From positions 8,923,165 to 8,987,164 of the forward strand of contig NC_030851.1 in the NCBI RefSeq assembly GCF_000208745.1: a DNA stretch of 64,000 nt, read 5' to 3'. Made by a program: the position numbers and the translations under genes. The notes beneath the pieces are model-generated. The model saw only the letters and a list, made by a program, of their open reading frames with translations. It made no database searches and was not told the origin of the DNA. Origin of the DNA: Theobroma cacao (Eukaryota; Streptophyta; Magnoliopsida; Malvales; Malvaceae). This document shows, one piece after another, positions 11,425 to 22,518 of this stretch (position 1 is the stretch's first letter; the number at the start of each line of letters is the position of its first letter).

Positions 11425-12822
11425 ATTTTATTAGTGCACCACCAAATTCGTGGTGGCTTGATAATGGTGCAACTGTTCATGTTGTTATTACTTTATAGGG
11501 GTTTAAAAGCAAATGGAAGCCAAGTGAGAAAGAAACCAAGCCTAGAGTTGGAAACAATGCCAAAGTATATGTCAATCATGTAAGAACCATTAGCTTAAAT
11601 TTAGAGTATGGTTTTGAACTTGTTTTGGAAAATATTTATCATGTACCGACATTTAGAAGAAATTTGATTTCAGTTTCTATTATAGATAAACTTGTTATTA
11701 TTTTGCCATTGGTAATGGAAAAGTTGACTTGTTTTTAAATTTTAAAGTCATTGGAGAATTTAAGCTAGTTGATAATCTGTATAGGTTATGCTTGGTCCCT
11801 AATAATGAATATAGTTGCATGAATGTTGAAACCATTGTGTCCAAAAGATATTTTATTAAAGAAAACTGTTCTTTGATGTTGCATAAAAGACTGGGTCACA
11901 TTTCTAATGAAAGAGTTAAACGATTAATAAAAGATGACATTTTAGCTTATCTTGATTTTGAAGTTAAACACATGTGTAGATTGCATAAGGGGTAAAATGA
12001 CTAAAGACTAAGAAAAATGGGGTCACTCGTGGTAAAGACCATTTTGGAAATTGTGCACACCGACATTAATGGACCTTTTACACCCACTTTGTGTGGTAAC
12101 AAGTACTTTGTTACCTTCATTAATGACTTTTCTCTTTTTGGTTATCTTTACTTGATTAATTAAAAATCTTATGCTTATGAAAAATTCAAAATTTTCATAA
12201 CTAAGGTAGAGAAATAATTAGAGAAAGTTATCAAAATTGTTAAGTCTGACCGAGGAAGTAAGTACTATGGCAAACATGGTATAATTGGACGGCACATGGG
12301 ACCGTTTGTCAAATACTTATAAAAGTGTGGAATTGTTGCCCAATATTCCATGCCTAATAGCCCTAAACAAAATGGTGTGGCCAAAAGATGCGAAGCATGA
12401 TGAGCAGAACTAACTTTTCAAAGTCTTTTTAGGGTGAAGCCATTAAAACTACTTTGTACATTCTTTATAGAGTGCCCAGTAAATCCGTTCGTAAAACACC
12501 TTTTGAATTATGGATTGGTAGGAAACCCAATTTGAACCACTTTCGTGTTTAGAGATGTCCTGCAAAAGTTAGAATTTATAATTCTTTCAAAAGAAAGATT
12601 GAACCCATAATTACTCGTTGTTATTTTATAAGTTACCCAAACCATTTTAAAGCATATAAGTTTTTTTGCCCTACACATGGAACTAAAGTTGTAGAATCAC
12701 AAGTAGCAAAATTTTTTATATTAGATGTTGTTGATGGCGATATGATTGATGTAGTTGATGGTAATGAGCCTATTAAACGTGTAATCATTGTTTTGCCAGC
12801 TTCACATATTAGTGTACAAAGG
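11425..12822 (+). pseudogene. Copia protease and integrase remnant, 5' of the hAT insertion
   Basis: Protease region: SWWLDNGATVHV near 11450, where copia proteases usually read D(S/T)G; the Asp is kept. The GAG-pre-integrase segment LMLHKRLGHISNERVKRLI lies at 11870-11930. Integrase core near 12050-12400: IVHTDINGPF (first Asp), VKSDRGSKYYG (second Asp), then SPKQNGVAKR, where the usual NGVAER motif has Lys in place of the catalytic Glu. Several stops interrupt the frame. The reading is cut by the hAT at about 12823 and resumes after 16328. Confidence 0.82.
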
Positions 12823-15800
12823 CAGAGGGAAAAGGGTGGCAGCCGCCACCCCTTAGTTTTTAATTTTTTTTTTTGTTATTATATGTATAAAATTCAAAAT
12901 ATATAACTTCACCACCCCTAAATAAATCAAATGAATTGGTTTGGAGTAATGGTAAAGAACCTAAGCTAAATTTTAAAGGCTTGAGTTCAATCCTTTCTCC
13001 TATCCAAACCAAATAACTATACTAAACCCTTTAACTCACCAATTTTGAAATCCCTAACATTTAAAATGAATCTATCATAATTCACAGGTGATGTTTCTTG
13101 AATTCCCGAATCCCAATTCAATTTTACTTTTTACATTTGCTTTGTCTTGGTAATAATTGAATTTATAAAGGATACTGTAAATCAATTATTGTTATGTATT
13201 TTTAATTTAATAGGCATACTTTTATTTTCTTATAGGTGAAGGTGACTGATCAAAAAGCTCACAATATAATCTCAAAATTAGGTTCTATTATCGAGTGAGT
13301 TGTTTCAACTATTAATATGCATTGTTCATTATTGGTCACAATTTGGAGGTTTTGCTTTAGTATGTATTTTCCTAGATATTGGATTAACCTAAGTATGAAC
13401 ACTTGGCATAAATTTACTAAAATATTTTGTATTATTGTATATAATATGTTATATTCCTACGGAGTACAAGATGCAATTTTTAACTGCCTAAAGACTCTAA
13501 TTTTGTATGTAATATGTCATACGTTAACATGAAAAACTAAATAATAATGTGATTAAAATATTTAGAAATTTTCAATAATCTTATCTTACTTTTTCAAATT
13601 AAATTGGTACAAAATGAGCTTGCCATGATTAATTCAAAAATTGATTCTTACTTTAAGAAAAGATCTCGACAGACAATGTTGACCTTTCGTTCCTAACATG
13701 TTAACTGTGAATGTCCATCATCCTCATCCAAAAGTTTCCAATCCTTTAGAACATGAATGTCCTTATCTAGAATCTCACCTTATTAAGTTTGCCAATACCA
13801 AACCTAAAAAGTTTGATGATATTTCTTTAAAGCGTGATCTAGGATTACGTAAGCCAATAAGTGATTACCTAGTAGACCAAAAGGATGCAATACGCAAAAA
13901 TTATCTTAAGCTTGTTCCATATATAAAGGGATTCCATGAAATGGTGTTTATCCAGCAAACTAAAAGAATGGTCGATGGTTTGTTTATGCTTGGTTTAAGT
14001 TATATCCTAATTGGTTGGAATATTCTCCAACAAAAGATAGAACATATTGTCTTCCCTACTTTTTATTTGCTAAACCATCTGGTCATTTTGGATTAGCTAC
14101 TTTTACGATTGAGATTTTTCGACATTGGAGGAAAGTCAACATGGGAAATGATATCCTTTCCTAAACCATGAAGAAAAGGGTCCAAATTCTGCAAATAAGA
14201 AAGCTAAGGAGTGTTGTCATGATTTAATGAATTCATCTTAGAATATTCAGAAGGTTGTTGACAAACAAAAGTCCGAAAAAGTTTTGAAAACTCGATTGTG
14301 ACTTGAAGTTTCAATTGATGCTGCTAAGTTATGTACATTTCAAGGTATTACCTTTAGAACTCACAATAAACGTAAGGATTCAATTAATCGTAGCCATTGT
14401 ATTGAAATCATAAAATAGATTACTTTTTACAGTGAGGAAGTAGCTTCGGTTATCTTGGATAACGCCCCTTAAAATGCTTCTTGCATATTTCTTATGATTC
14501 AAAAAGAGATTTTGGCTCTTTATGCAAGCCAAATCCAAAGTTTCATTCAGGAAGAAATTGGTAATTCAAAATTTGGTATTCTTGTAGATAAATCACGAAA
14601 TGATGCAAAAAAGAGAGCAAATGGCCATTGTCTTAAGCTTTGTACTTTTGTAGATAAAGAAGGCTTCATTCAAGAAAGGTTCTTTGATTTGGCTTTTGTG
14701 GAGAAAACTAATGCTTCTACTCTGAGGGAGAAAATTTGTAATGTGCTTGTTTTCATAGCTTAACATCCAAAATATTCGAGGGCAACGATATGTTAGCGCT
14801 ATTAATATGCAAGGTGAATGGAACAAATTGTGAGAATTATTTTTTAAATAGTGCCTATTTGCTTATTACATTCATTGTTTTGCTCATCGACTATAATTAA
14901 TATTAGAAGCAACATGCAAAAATGTCATTCCTGTTGAGCATTTTTTCCCCTATTTGGCTTTCATTATTAATGTTGTTGATTCCTCTGAAAAAAAAAAATC
15001 TTTTGAAAATTGCTCACGCAATTGAGATAGTAAAACTGGTTTCTATTAATGAGCTTGTAATTGGAAAAGGAAAAAATCAAGTTGGCTCATTAAAAAAGGC
15101 AAGTGATACATGATGGGGCACTTATATGAGGTCTCTTCATAGCTTACTTAATTTATGGAATCTGACTCTCAAAGTTCTAAGTGAGATTCTTAATGAATGT
15201 GGCACCTCATCCCAAAAGGCCTCAGCTGATGAAGCTTGTGATTTGATGACCATATTTGAATTTGTTTTTATTTTACATCTTATGATAAAAATTTTGGAAA
15301 AAGCAGGTAATTTATGCAGACTTCTTCAGTGTAAATCACAAGACATTGTTAATGCAATGAATTTAGTAGCTACAACAAAGAAAATTATTCACAACTTTAG
15401 AGTTAATGGGTGGGATGTTTTGTTTCAAGAAATCAAGTCTTTTTGTGAGAAACATGGGATAGAAATTCTTGTTATGAATGGTGCTTATCAATCAGGTAGA
15501 GGCTGAGTACTAAAAGGTGAGCAAATTCTGATCATGCATCATTATCATATTGATTTATTCATTGGTATTATAGATTCAATGCTACAGGAGATGACTAGTA
15601 GATTTAATGAAGATGCAATGGAATTGCTTGTTCTTAGTTGATCTTTGGATCCTAAAAATGGATCTAAATTATTCAAGATTGATGACATCTGCAAACTTGC
15701 TCAAAAGTTTTATCTTGATGACTTCACTCATCAAGAAAAATTGCATATGAAATATGAATTGGAGCATTTTGAACTTGATATTAGACGAGATCCATATCTG

Positions 15801-16328
15801 CAGAGTGTTTCAACCCTCTCAAAGCTATGCCAATTAATGTCAAAGACAAAAAAAATTAGTTGTATGGTTTCTCCTAAATCGTTTGGTTCAACTTATCTTA
15901 ACTCTTCCAGTTTCTACAACAACTACAGAACGTGCATTTTCAACTATGAAAATTGTAAAAACGAGGTGCTTAATAAGATGAAAGATGATTTTCTTGCTAG
16001 TTCACTTATCCTTTACATTGAGAAAGCGATTATCAAGACCATTGACATGAATTTAGTCATCGATGAATTTGAAAGCATGAAAGCACGTCGAGCACAGCTT
16101 ACGATGCCTAATGTGAAAATCTAATTTTAATTTTTTTTTCTGTTGTATGTCTATTTATATTGGTGAATCTGAAAAACTTATATTTAAATTGTTAATGAAA
16201 TTTTATATTATAATTTATTTTTATTTCAAAAGTGATTAATTTTTTGCTCGAAATTAAATTATTAACCTGATCCATAACCTTATATGATTGCTCACCACCC
16301 CTAATACAAAATCTTGAATCCGCCACTG
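12823..16328 (+). mobile_element. hAT transposon inserted in copia pol (copy A)
   Basis: The right end reads ...AATCTTGAATCCGCCACTG, i.e. starts CAGTGGCGGATTCAAG on the other strand, a common plant hAT terminus. The left end near 12823 (CAGAGGGAAAAGGGTGG) is a poorer match. The element splits copia pol between integrase and reverse transcriptase and carries a hAT transposase relic in the same orientation. I found no intact 8-bp target duplication (left neighbours TACAAAGG, right GTGGTATA), so the left edge is approximate. Confidence 0.75.
13630..16124 (+). pseudogene. hAT transposase relic (TTF zinc finger / DUF4371 / hAT dimerisation)
   Basis: Fragments in order: a TTF-type N-terminus at 13698-14096 (FDDISLKRDLGLRKPISDY), a DUF4371-like middle at 14494-14763 (FGILVDKSRNDAKKRANG), then 15126-15506 and 15645-16124. 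The last has a hAT C-terminal dimerisation region that ends in a shifted frame (CKNEVLNKMKDDFLASSLI). This layout is seen in plant zinc-finger MYM-type-1-like hAT proteins. Multiple stops and frame changes make it non-functional. Confidence 0.8.
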
Positions 16329-18063
16329 GTGGTATAATACCTGTGGCCATTAAGAGAAAAGATCCTGGGCAACATGATACAAATCTTCCTCCCCAAGATC
16401 CTGTTTTTACTCACATTGTTACTCATCTTGTTGAGGAAAATGAGGTTGAGGTGCCCTTGAAAAGATCTTTGAGGCAAAAGAAGTCTGCTATTTCTAATGA
16501 TTATGTGGTTTATCTTGAAGCGAGTGATTATGATATTAGTCATGTGATGGACCTTGTGACTTTCAATGATGCCATTAATTATCCCCAGTCTATTATATGG
16601 ATATATACAATGAAAGATGAGATGAGTTCTATGGCTCAGAATGGTGTTTGGGAGCTAGTTGAACTCCCAAAGGGGTGTAGACTAATTGGTTACAAATTGG
16701 TGTATAGGAGCAAGAAAGATTCTAAGAGAAAATTTGAGAGGTTTAAGGCCAAATTGGTGGCAAAGGGATTTACTCAAAGAGATGAAGTAGATTATAATGA
16801 GACTTTTTCACCAGTGTCTTCCAAGGGTTTTTATAAAATCATCATGGTCTTTGTAGCGCATTTTGACTTAGAACTTCATCAAATGGATGTGAATATAGCC
16901 TTCTTGAACGGTAACCTTGAAAAAAAAGGTTTATATGGTACAAATTGAAGGATTTCACGAATCAAAAAGTGAAAGCTTGGTGTGCAAACTTCAAAAATCC
17001 ATTTACAGTCTGAAACAAGCTTTCAAACAGTGGTATTTGAAGTTTGATAAGGTAATTACTTCCATGGGTTTTGAGGAAAACAAGGTTGATCAATGCATAT
17101 ACCTTAAGATTAGTGGGAGTAAGTTCATTTTTCTTGTGTTATATGTGGATGATATCATGTTAGCCAGCAATCATGTTGGATTGTTGCATGAAACTAAGCA
17201 ATTATCATCCAAGACTTTTGACATAAAAAATCTTGGTGATGCCTCATTTGTGCTTGTGATTAAGATACGTAGAGATAGATCTCAAAATTTATTATGTCTT
17301 TCCTAGAAAGAATACGTTGATTGTGCGCTCAGCAAATTCAACATGCAAAACTGTAAGGTTGGAGATGCACCTGTTGTGATAGGTGATAGGTTTAAGCTTA
17401 GTCAATGTCTTGAAAATGATTTGGAAAGAGAATCCATGAAAGACATACCTTATTCTAGTGTAGTTGGGAGCATAATGTATGTGCAGGTTTGCACTCAGCC
17501 AGACATAGCTTTTGTAGTGGGAGTTCTTGGTAGATATCTTTTTAACCCTAGTTTAGTTCATTTGGTTGCTACTAAGAAAGTGATTAGGTACTTGCAAAAG
17601 ACTTAGGATTATATATTGGTGTACAGAAAGGTGGATAATCTTGAAATTGTTGGTTATACATATTCTAACTTCGCTGGTTGTCATGATGACATCAAGTCCA
17701 TCTCAAGGTACATTTTTATGTTGGTTGGGGGAGTTGTTTCATGGAAGAGTGGTAAGCAGATGCTCTTAGCTTCCTCTATTATGTAGGCTGAGTTTGTTGC
17801 TTGTTATAGGGCTGCTACGGAAACTGTTTGGCTTAAAAATCTCATTTCTAGGTTGTGTTGTTGATTCCATTTCTAAACCTCTTAAGATTTATTATGATAA
17901 TAAATCTGCTGTATTGCTCATTAAGAACAACAAAACCACTAGTGGGTTTAAGCATTTAGAGATAAAGTATATAAAGATCAAGGATTTTGTTAAAAATTTT
18001 GACACTGTTATTAAGCACATTAACACTAATGATATGTTAACTGATCCTTGGACTAAGGGGTGA
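16329..18063 (+). pseudogene. Copia reverse transcriptase and RNase H, copy A
   Basis: Resumes pol after the hAT. RT: FKAKLVAKGFTQ near 16740, then LVLYVDDIMLASN near 17140 with the catalytic YVDD intact. RNase H: KIYYDNKSAVLLIKNN and KHLEIKYIKIKDFV at 17880-18000, ending LTDPWTKG at 18063. A run of eight A at 16920-16927 causes a +1 frameshift not present in copy B. In-frame TAG stops at 17304, 17604 and 17784 are shared with copy B. Confidence 0.9.
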
Positions 18064-18814
18064 AGACCTACAATGTTTAGTAGACATGTTGAAAGCATGG
18101 GTATCTTAGGGTCTTTTGATGTGCTTGGCTAGTGGAAACATGTTATTTATGTTTTTAAACTATCACATCATGGTTTGTATTTATGTAAAGACCCTTTCTA
18201 TGTTTTAGACATTCATGAGTTGTTTGATTTTATATTTATTGATGATCATTGTTGATTGATAATCTATACTGTTATTGTAATATTATTTGTACATGTACAT
18301 CTAAGTTATTAAAATTGCTATATTGCATATATGTTTTTTGAAATTTTGAGATCAGTGTCTATCTCGAGAGTGATTTTGGTGTTATTCTCATTAATGACAC
18401 TAGCAAGGAAACTCAAGGTTAAGTGGGAGACATGCAGGCTTGTTGTTAAATGCCATATAGATTTCTCATCAAGTTTAGAGAAATCAGTAAAAGGACTGAC
18501 AATGAAAATAACACATTGAGATCACATTTAGGTGTTATTTTCTTGCTACACAGTCACACTAAGATCCATTGTCGGTAGGATCACTGATACTTGTAACTTG
18601 GATTGCTCATATGTCAATAAAGGGAATAATGGCTACCATAATTCAATATTAGATGTTTCTATTGGATAAGATCATTAAGACGTTGTTTCTAAGGGCTAAA
18701 TATTTTTAAATTGTGGCCACATCAAAATTAAGTAAATCGGTATGGAGTCTTGTTTTCTAAAGTGTTTTCTTAAACTTAAAATAAACCCTAATTAGTATTG
18801 CCTAAAATGGAAAA
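18064..18814 (+). other. Copia 3' untranslated region
   Basis: Sequence between RNase H and the 3' LTR, ending in a weak purine-rich tract (AAAATGGAAAA) just before the LTR start, where plus-strand priming is expected. A 62-codon open frame at 18331-18519 is repeated unchanged in copy B at 26247-26435, but has no recognisable domain and probably reflects the duplication only. Confidence 0.6.
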
Positions 18815-19052
18815 TGTTAGAATTTTCTAATATGTGGGCTACTATTAATTGGTAATTACGATTTAATAAAACAAACTACTAATTTAGTCTTGTTGTGAGA
18901 TAAAGCATGAGAGCCCAATTAATATTAAAATGATCTGTTGATGATGGGCTTTGCACATCTTATTAGGTTAGTGTGGTTTGGTAGTTGTGTAGGCCTAAGC
19001 ACAATAAACCTTTAATGGGGAAGCCTCTACTAAGGTTTATTGTTTATATATG

Positions 19053-20943
19053 GTCAAAAGACCTATCTAATCCTTGTACTCTTTAATTTTGTTCAATTTA
19101 ATCCCTATATTCAAATCAAAGCAATTTAGTCCCTTGATTTTGGGAATTGCGTCAATTTAATCCTTCCCCCTAACAGCATCCAATTTTTTCGTTAAATGAT
19201 GACGTCAGCGATAACGTCAGCGTTGACGTGTCACATTTTGATGACATGGCATTGAGATGATGACATGGCATGCCATGTGGCATCGAGTGATGATGTGGTA
19301 ATGCCACGTGGCACTATACGATGACGTGGTAGTGCTAACATAGCACTGACATGTCAATGCCATGTGGCAGATCAAAAAAATTTTCAAAAAAAATTCTATC
19401 ACATCATAAGGACTAAATTGAACAGAAATATATAGTATAGGGATTAAATTAAACAAAATTGAGATGCTAAGGGATTAAATTAAAAAAATATTTGAAAAAT
19501 ACAAATCTTTAAATAGATTATTGATATGCTTATTAATAAGCCAAATGTTTAAGTGTAAAATATTTATGGTGGTGTTAAAAAATATATATAAATACCTTCT
19601 TACTTAATTATTTGATTCTAGAATATGTAAATTAATTTATCTTTTTTTTACAAAAATTAAGTTTGAATTCTCCTTCTACAAAAAAAAAATTTGAAAAAAT
19701 TTCATACCTAAAGTCAAATTTAAATGAATAACTTGTATTACGTGAAAATAAAATAATATAAAATGACTAAATATGCTGATTTAGTTACAACTTTCACAGT
19801 TTACAAATACACATTCTTTTGAAATTATTCAACTCTTACTCAATTTACCTTTTATTTAAATTTACTCAGAATTTAGCAAAATATGTTGATTTAGTTACAA
19901 CTTTTACAATTTATAAATACACATTCTTTTGAAATTATGCACCTCTTACCCAATTTACATTTTATTTAAACTTATTCAAAATTTCTTATAAAATAATTTT
20001 ATTTAAATTTAAATACCATAATCAAATTTTGTTAAATTTAAATTTAAAATTATTAATTTATAATTTATAATTCAATAAAGTTTTAAAAAAGTAAAAAAAT
20101 AAGCAAAAAAAAACATAATTAAAATTTTAAATATTATAAACTTCACATATGAATATATTTACTTTTAATAATATCAATTTTTTATAAAAGAATAATAAAA
20201 TTAATAAAGAATTTAAAATATTTTAATAAAAAAATATAAAATTATTATTACCAACAGAATATTCTGTTGAAAAATTTCCGTTGGTAATAACTTTTTCTAA
20301 CGGAATTTCCGTTGGAAACTTCAACCAGGTTTTAAATTTTNTTTAGGTATACAATTTTTTTCAAAATTTTTTTTATAGAAGGAAAATTCAAACTTAATTT
20401 TTGTAAAAAAGATAAATTAATTTACATATTCTAAAATCAAATAATCAAGTAAGAAAATATTTATATATATTTTTTAACACAATAAATCTTTTACACTTAA
20501 ATATTTGGCTTATTAATAAGCATATCAATAATCTACTTAAAAATTTATATTTTTTAAATATTTTTTTCAATTTAGTCCCTCAACATCTCAATTTTGTTCA
20601 ATTTAGTCCTCGTACTATATTTTTTTTTCAATTTAGTCCCTATGACGTGGTAAAAAATATTTTTTGAAAATTTTTTTGAACTGCCACATGGCACTGAAAT
20701 GTTAGCCTATCACTGCCACATCATCACTCAGTGCCACGTAGCATGCCATGTCATCAAAATATGATACGTCAACGATGACATCATCGCTAATGTCATCTTT
20801 TAACGACATAATTGGATACCGTTAGGGAGAGGGACTAAATTGACGCAATTCTCAAAATCAAGTGATTAAATTGCTTCAATTTTGAGTATAAGGACTAAAT
20901 TGAACAAAATTGAAGAGTATAAGGACTGAATAGGTCTTTTGAC
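19053..20943. mobile_element. Mutator-type long-TIR non-autonomous element, copy A
   Basis: The ends are inverted: GTCAAAAGACCTAT at 19053 and ATAGGTCTTTTGAC at 20930-20943. Inverted similarity continues for several hundred bp (GGACTAAATTGAACAAAATTG-type arms, then CATGGCATGCCATGTGGCA-type sections). Flanks repeat TATTTATATAT (right) and TGTTTATATAT (left), a 9-11-bp duplication typical of MULEs, and the undisrupted site is visible in the 5' LTR. No transposase lies inside. The core holds two 110-bp direct repeats and a TTCCGTTGG palindrome near 20270-20320. The single N at 20341 sits at the core/right-arm junction. Confidence 0.82.
19771..19990. repeat. Direct repeat, two copies of about 110 bp
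   Basis: Unit 1 starts ATATGCTGATTTAGTTACAA at 19771 and unit 2 starts ATATGTTGATTTAGTTACAA at 19881. Both continue through AATACACATTCTTTTGAAATTAT and CTCTTAC(T/C)CAATTTAC. They lie in the core of the MULE-type element of copy A only. Confidence 0.85.
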
Positions 20944-21181
20944 TATTTATATATTTGGCTAGGTCCCCTCTTCAATCTTCATTTCTAACGAATGGTCTCT
21001 ACTTATTGCGAGTCGTCAAAAAGTAGAAGAGCAAAGAGGAAGATTTAACCTCTACCAATATTTCTTTGATATTCCCAAACAAGAAATGGCTATCCTAACG
21101 AATCAAACAGGTACACAATTATAATTATATGACTCTTGATATTCTAATATTCACATATGAATCTAGGGATTAAAACTTACA

Positions 21182-22265
21182 TTCTCAACTTTTTCATGTC
21201 AAGGATCTTTAATGGAACAATTTGTGATGGAAATGCCACACGTTGACTCAAACATTGGTGCATCAAAGTGTGCTGCCTCAAGTAAAATTGTAACAGCCAC
21301 CCTAATCCCAAACACATACATGCGAATGTGACTAGTTTCCACCCTCAATTACTTGAGATAAAGCTTGCAAATCGAACTCTAATTGAGAGGATGCATCCTC
21401 ACCATACATCTACAATAATGTAGAAGTATAGATTTCCTATAACAAGTTAAAAACAATTACCATTAATATGCATCCGAGCATTTGGCTCATTGATTGGTGC
21501 ATGATCTCCCTGTTTAAAGAGTAAGGTTCGAATCTCTCCTCCCCCAATTATAAAAAAAAAATTACCATTAATATATTAAGGAAAAAAACAAATATATTTA
21601 AAGTAACCATTGTCAAGATTTAATGTATAAATCAACCAAAGTTCATGTCCACTAACCGATCTAGATTTTTGTCCACAAAATCAACGCATCTTTCCAAACA
21701 TTTATGCTTGTAGTTGAACACTTCAAAAAATGTAACTGATCGTTCCAACTCAACTGACTAAATTCATGTACAATAACACTCAATGAAACATGAATTTAAT
21801 TTTTAATACAAGAAATTATAACTTAAACTTTCTTACGGATTATAAATATAAAACACTGTAATTTAAACTTTTTAAGGAATTCTAATTTATTATAAATATT
21901 AATAAGATTTATCTAATTTATAAAATAAGAATTCTAATTGCATTGAGTGGCTTTCATTAAAAAATATTTTTCATAATTCTAATAGTATTGAATTTTATAT
22001 AGATTAATATTATAAAATTTTAATTATAGATTATTTAAACATATATGGTCTTTTATATATAATTGTCTTTCAATGATGATTAGTTTTTATTTATAAAAAA
22101 TTAATGGAAATATTTGTATTTTTTATATAATTGTCATTTAAAAATAAATAAATAAATATTTACATGCAACGCAAATAACAATAAATACTAATATTTCTAA
22201 GAAGTTACAAGAAAGTAGAATAAAAAGAAAAAGATAAAATGATACCTTTTTATGGAAAATGCTAA
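21182..22265. other. Host flank of the copia element, copy A of the duplicated block
   Basis: About 1.08 kb next to the 3' LTR, with no gene. It is almost identical to 29016-30095, including the SINE and its flanks, and stops at the N gap exactly where copy B continues (ATGGAAAATGCTAA). Its first 100 bp have no resemblance to copia, so the duplicated unit includes non-transposon flank. Confidence 0.75.
21470..21559 (+). mobile_element. Short tRNA-like SINE with 15-bp target duplication, copy A
   Basis: A 90-bp tRNA-like sequence: GCATTTGGCTCATTGATTGG head with an A-box-like portion, B box AAGGTTCGAATCT, pyrimidine stretch CCTCCCCCAATT and an A tail. It is bounded by AATTACCATTAATAT at 21455-21469 and 21560-21574. 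The head resembles a tRNA 5' half (GAGCATTTGG...), but the fold is too degraded for a working tRNA gene. Confidence 0.72.
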
Positions 22266-22518
22266 NNNNNNNNNNNNNNNNNNNNNNNNNNNNNNNNNNN
22301 NNNNNNNNNNNNNNNNNNNNNNNNNNNNNNNNNNNNNNNNNNNNNNNNNNNNNNNNNNNNNNNNNNNNNNNNNNNNNNNNNNNNNNNNNNNNNNNNNNNN
22401 NNNNNNNNNNNNNNNNNNNNNNNNNNNNNNNNNNNNNNNNNNNNNNNNNNNNNNNNNNNNNNNNNNNNNNNNNNNNNNNNNNNNNNNNNNNNNNNNNNNN
22501 NNNNNNNNNNNNNNNNNN
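22266..22518. other. Assembly gap (253 N) at the junction of the two duplicate copies
   Basis: All bases are N. The left side is the end of copy A flanking DNA, and the right side is the middle of copy B's hAT relic. Any duplication breakpoint is hidden here. Confidence 0.99.

Larger units (their letters stand above)
8844..21181 (+). mobile_element. Ty1/copia LTR retrotransposon, nested with a hAT and a MULE-type element
   Basis: Boundaries are set by two LTRs: 8844-9297 (5') and 18815-21181 (3', split by an insertion). Both begin TGTTAGAATTTT and end TTAAAACTTACA. Between them lie gag, zinc knuckle, protease, integrase, reverse transcriptase and RNase H in copia order. Without the hAT (12823-16328) and the LTR insertion (19053-20943) the element would be about 6.9 kb. 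The flanking 5-mers (TTAGA left, TTCTC right) do not match, so the target duplication has been lost or the ends have recombined. All coding parts carry stops or frameshifts; the element is dead. LTRs differ at many positions, which implies considerable age. Confidence 0.88.
18815..21181 (+). repeat. 3' LTR of copia, copy A, split by an insertion
   Basis: LTR halves at 18815-19052 and 20944-21181 match the 5' LTR. They are separated by the 1.9-kb inverted-repeat element. The right half continues with the LTR end ATTAAAACTTACA. Confidence 0.85.

Noticed and set aside
12930..13020. Another SINE (GGAGTAATGGTAAAG... GAGTTCAATCC) inside the hAT left part
   Set aside because: Box-like motifs are present, but no A tail or flanking duplication could be identified.
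12815..16336. 8-bp target duplication of the hAT element in copia
   Set aside because: TACAAAGG and GTGGTATA do not match. A weak resemblance of AGTGTACAA to AGTGGTATAA needs an indel and is not convincing.
8839..21186. 5-bp target duplication of the copia element
   Set aside because: Flanks TTAGA and TTCTC do not match, so none is claimed.
21470..21559. A functional tRNA gene (also at 29304-29391)
   Set aside because: Only the T arm of copy B is well formed. The acceptor stem does not close, and the A tail with flanking duplications indicates a SINE.
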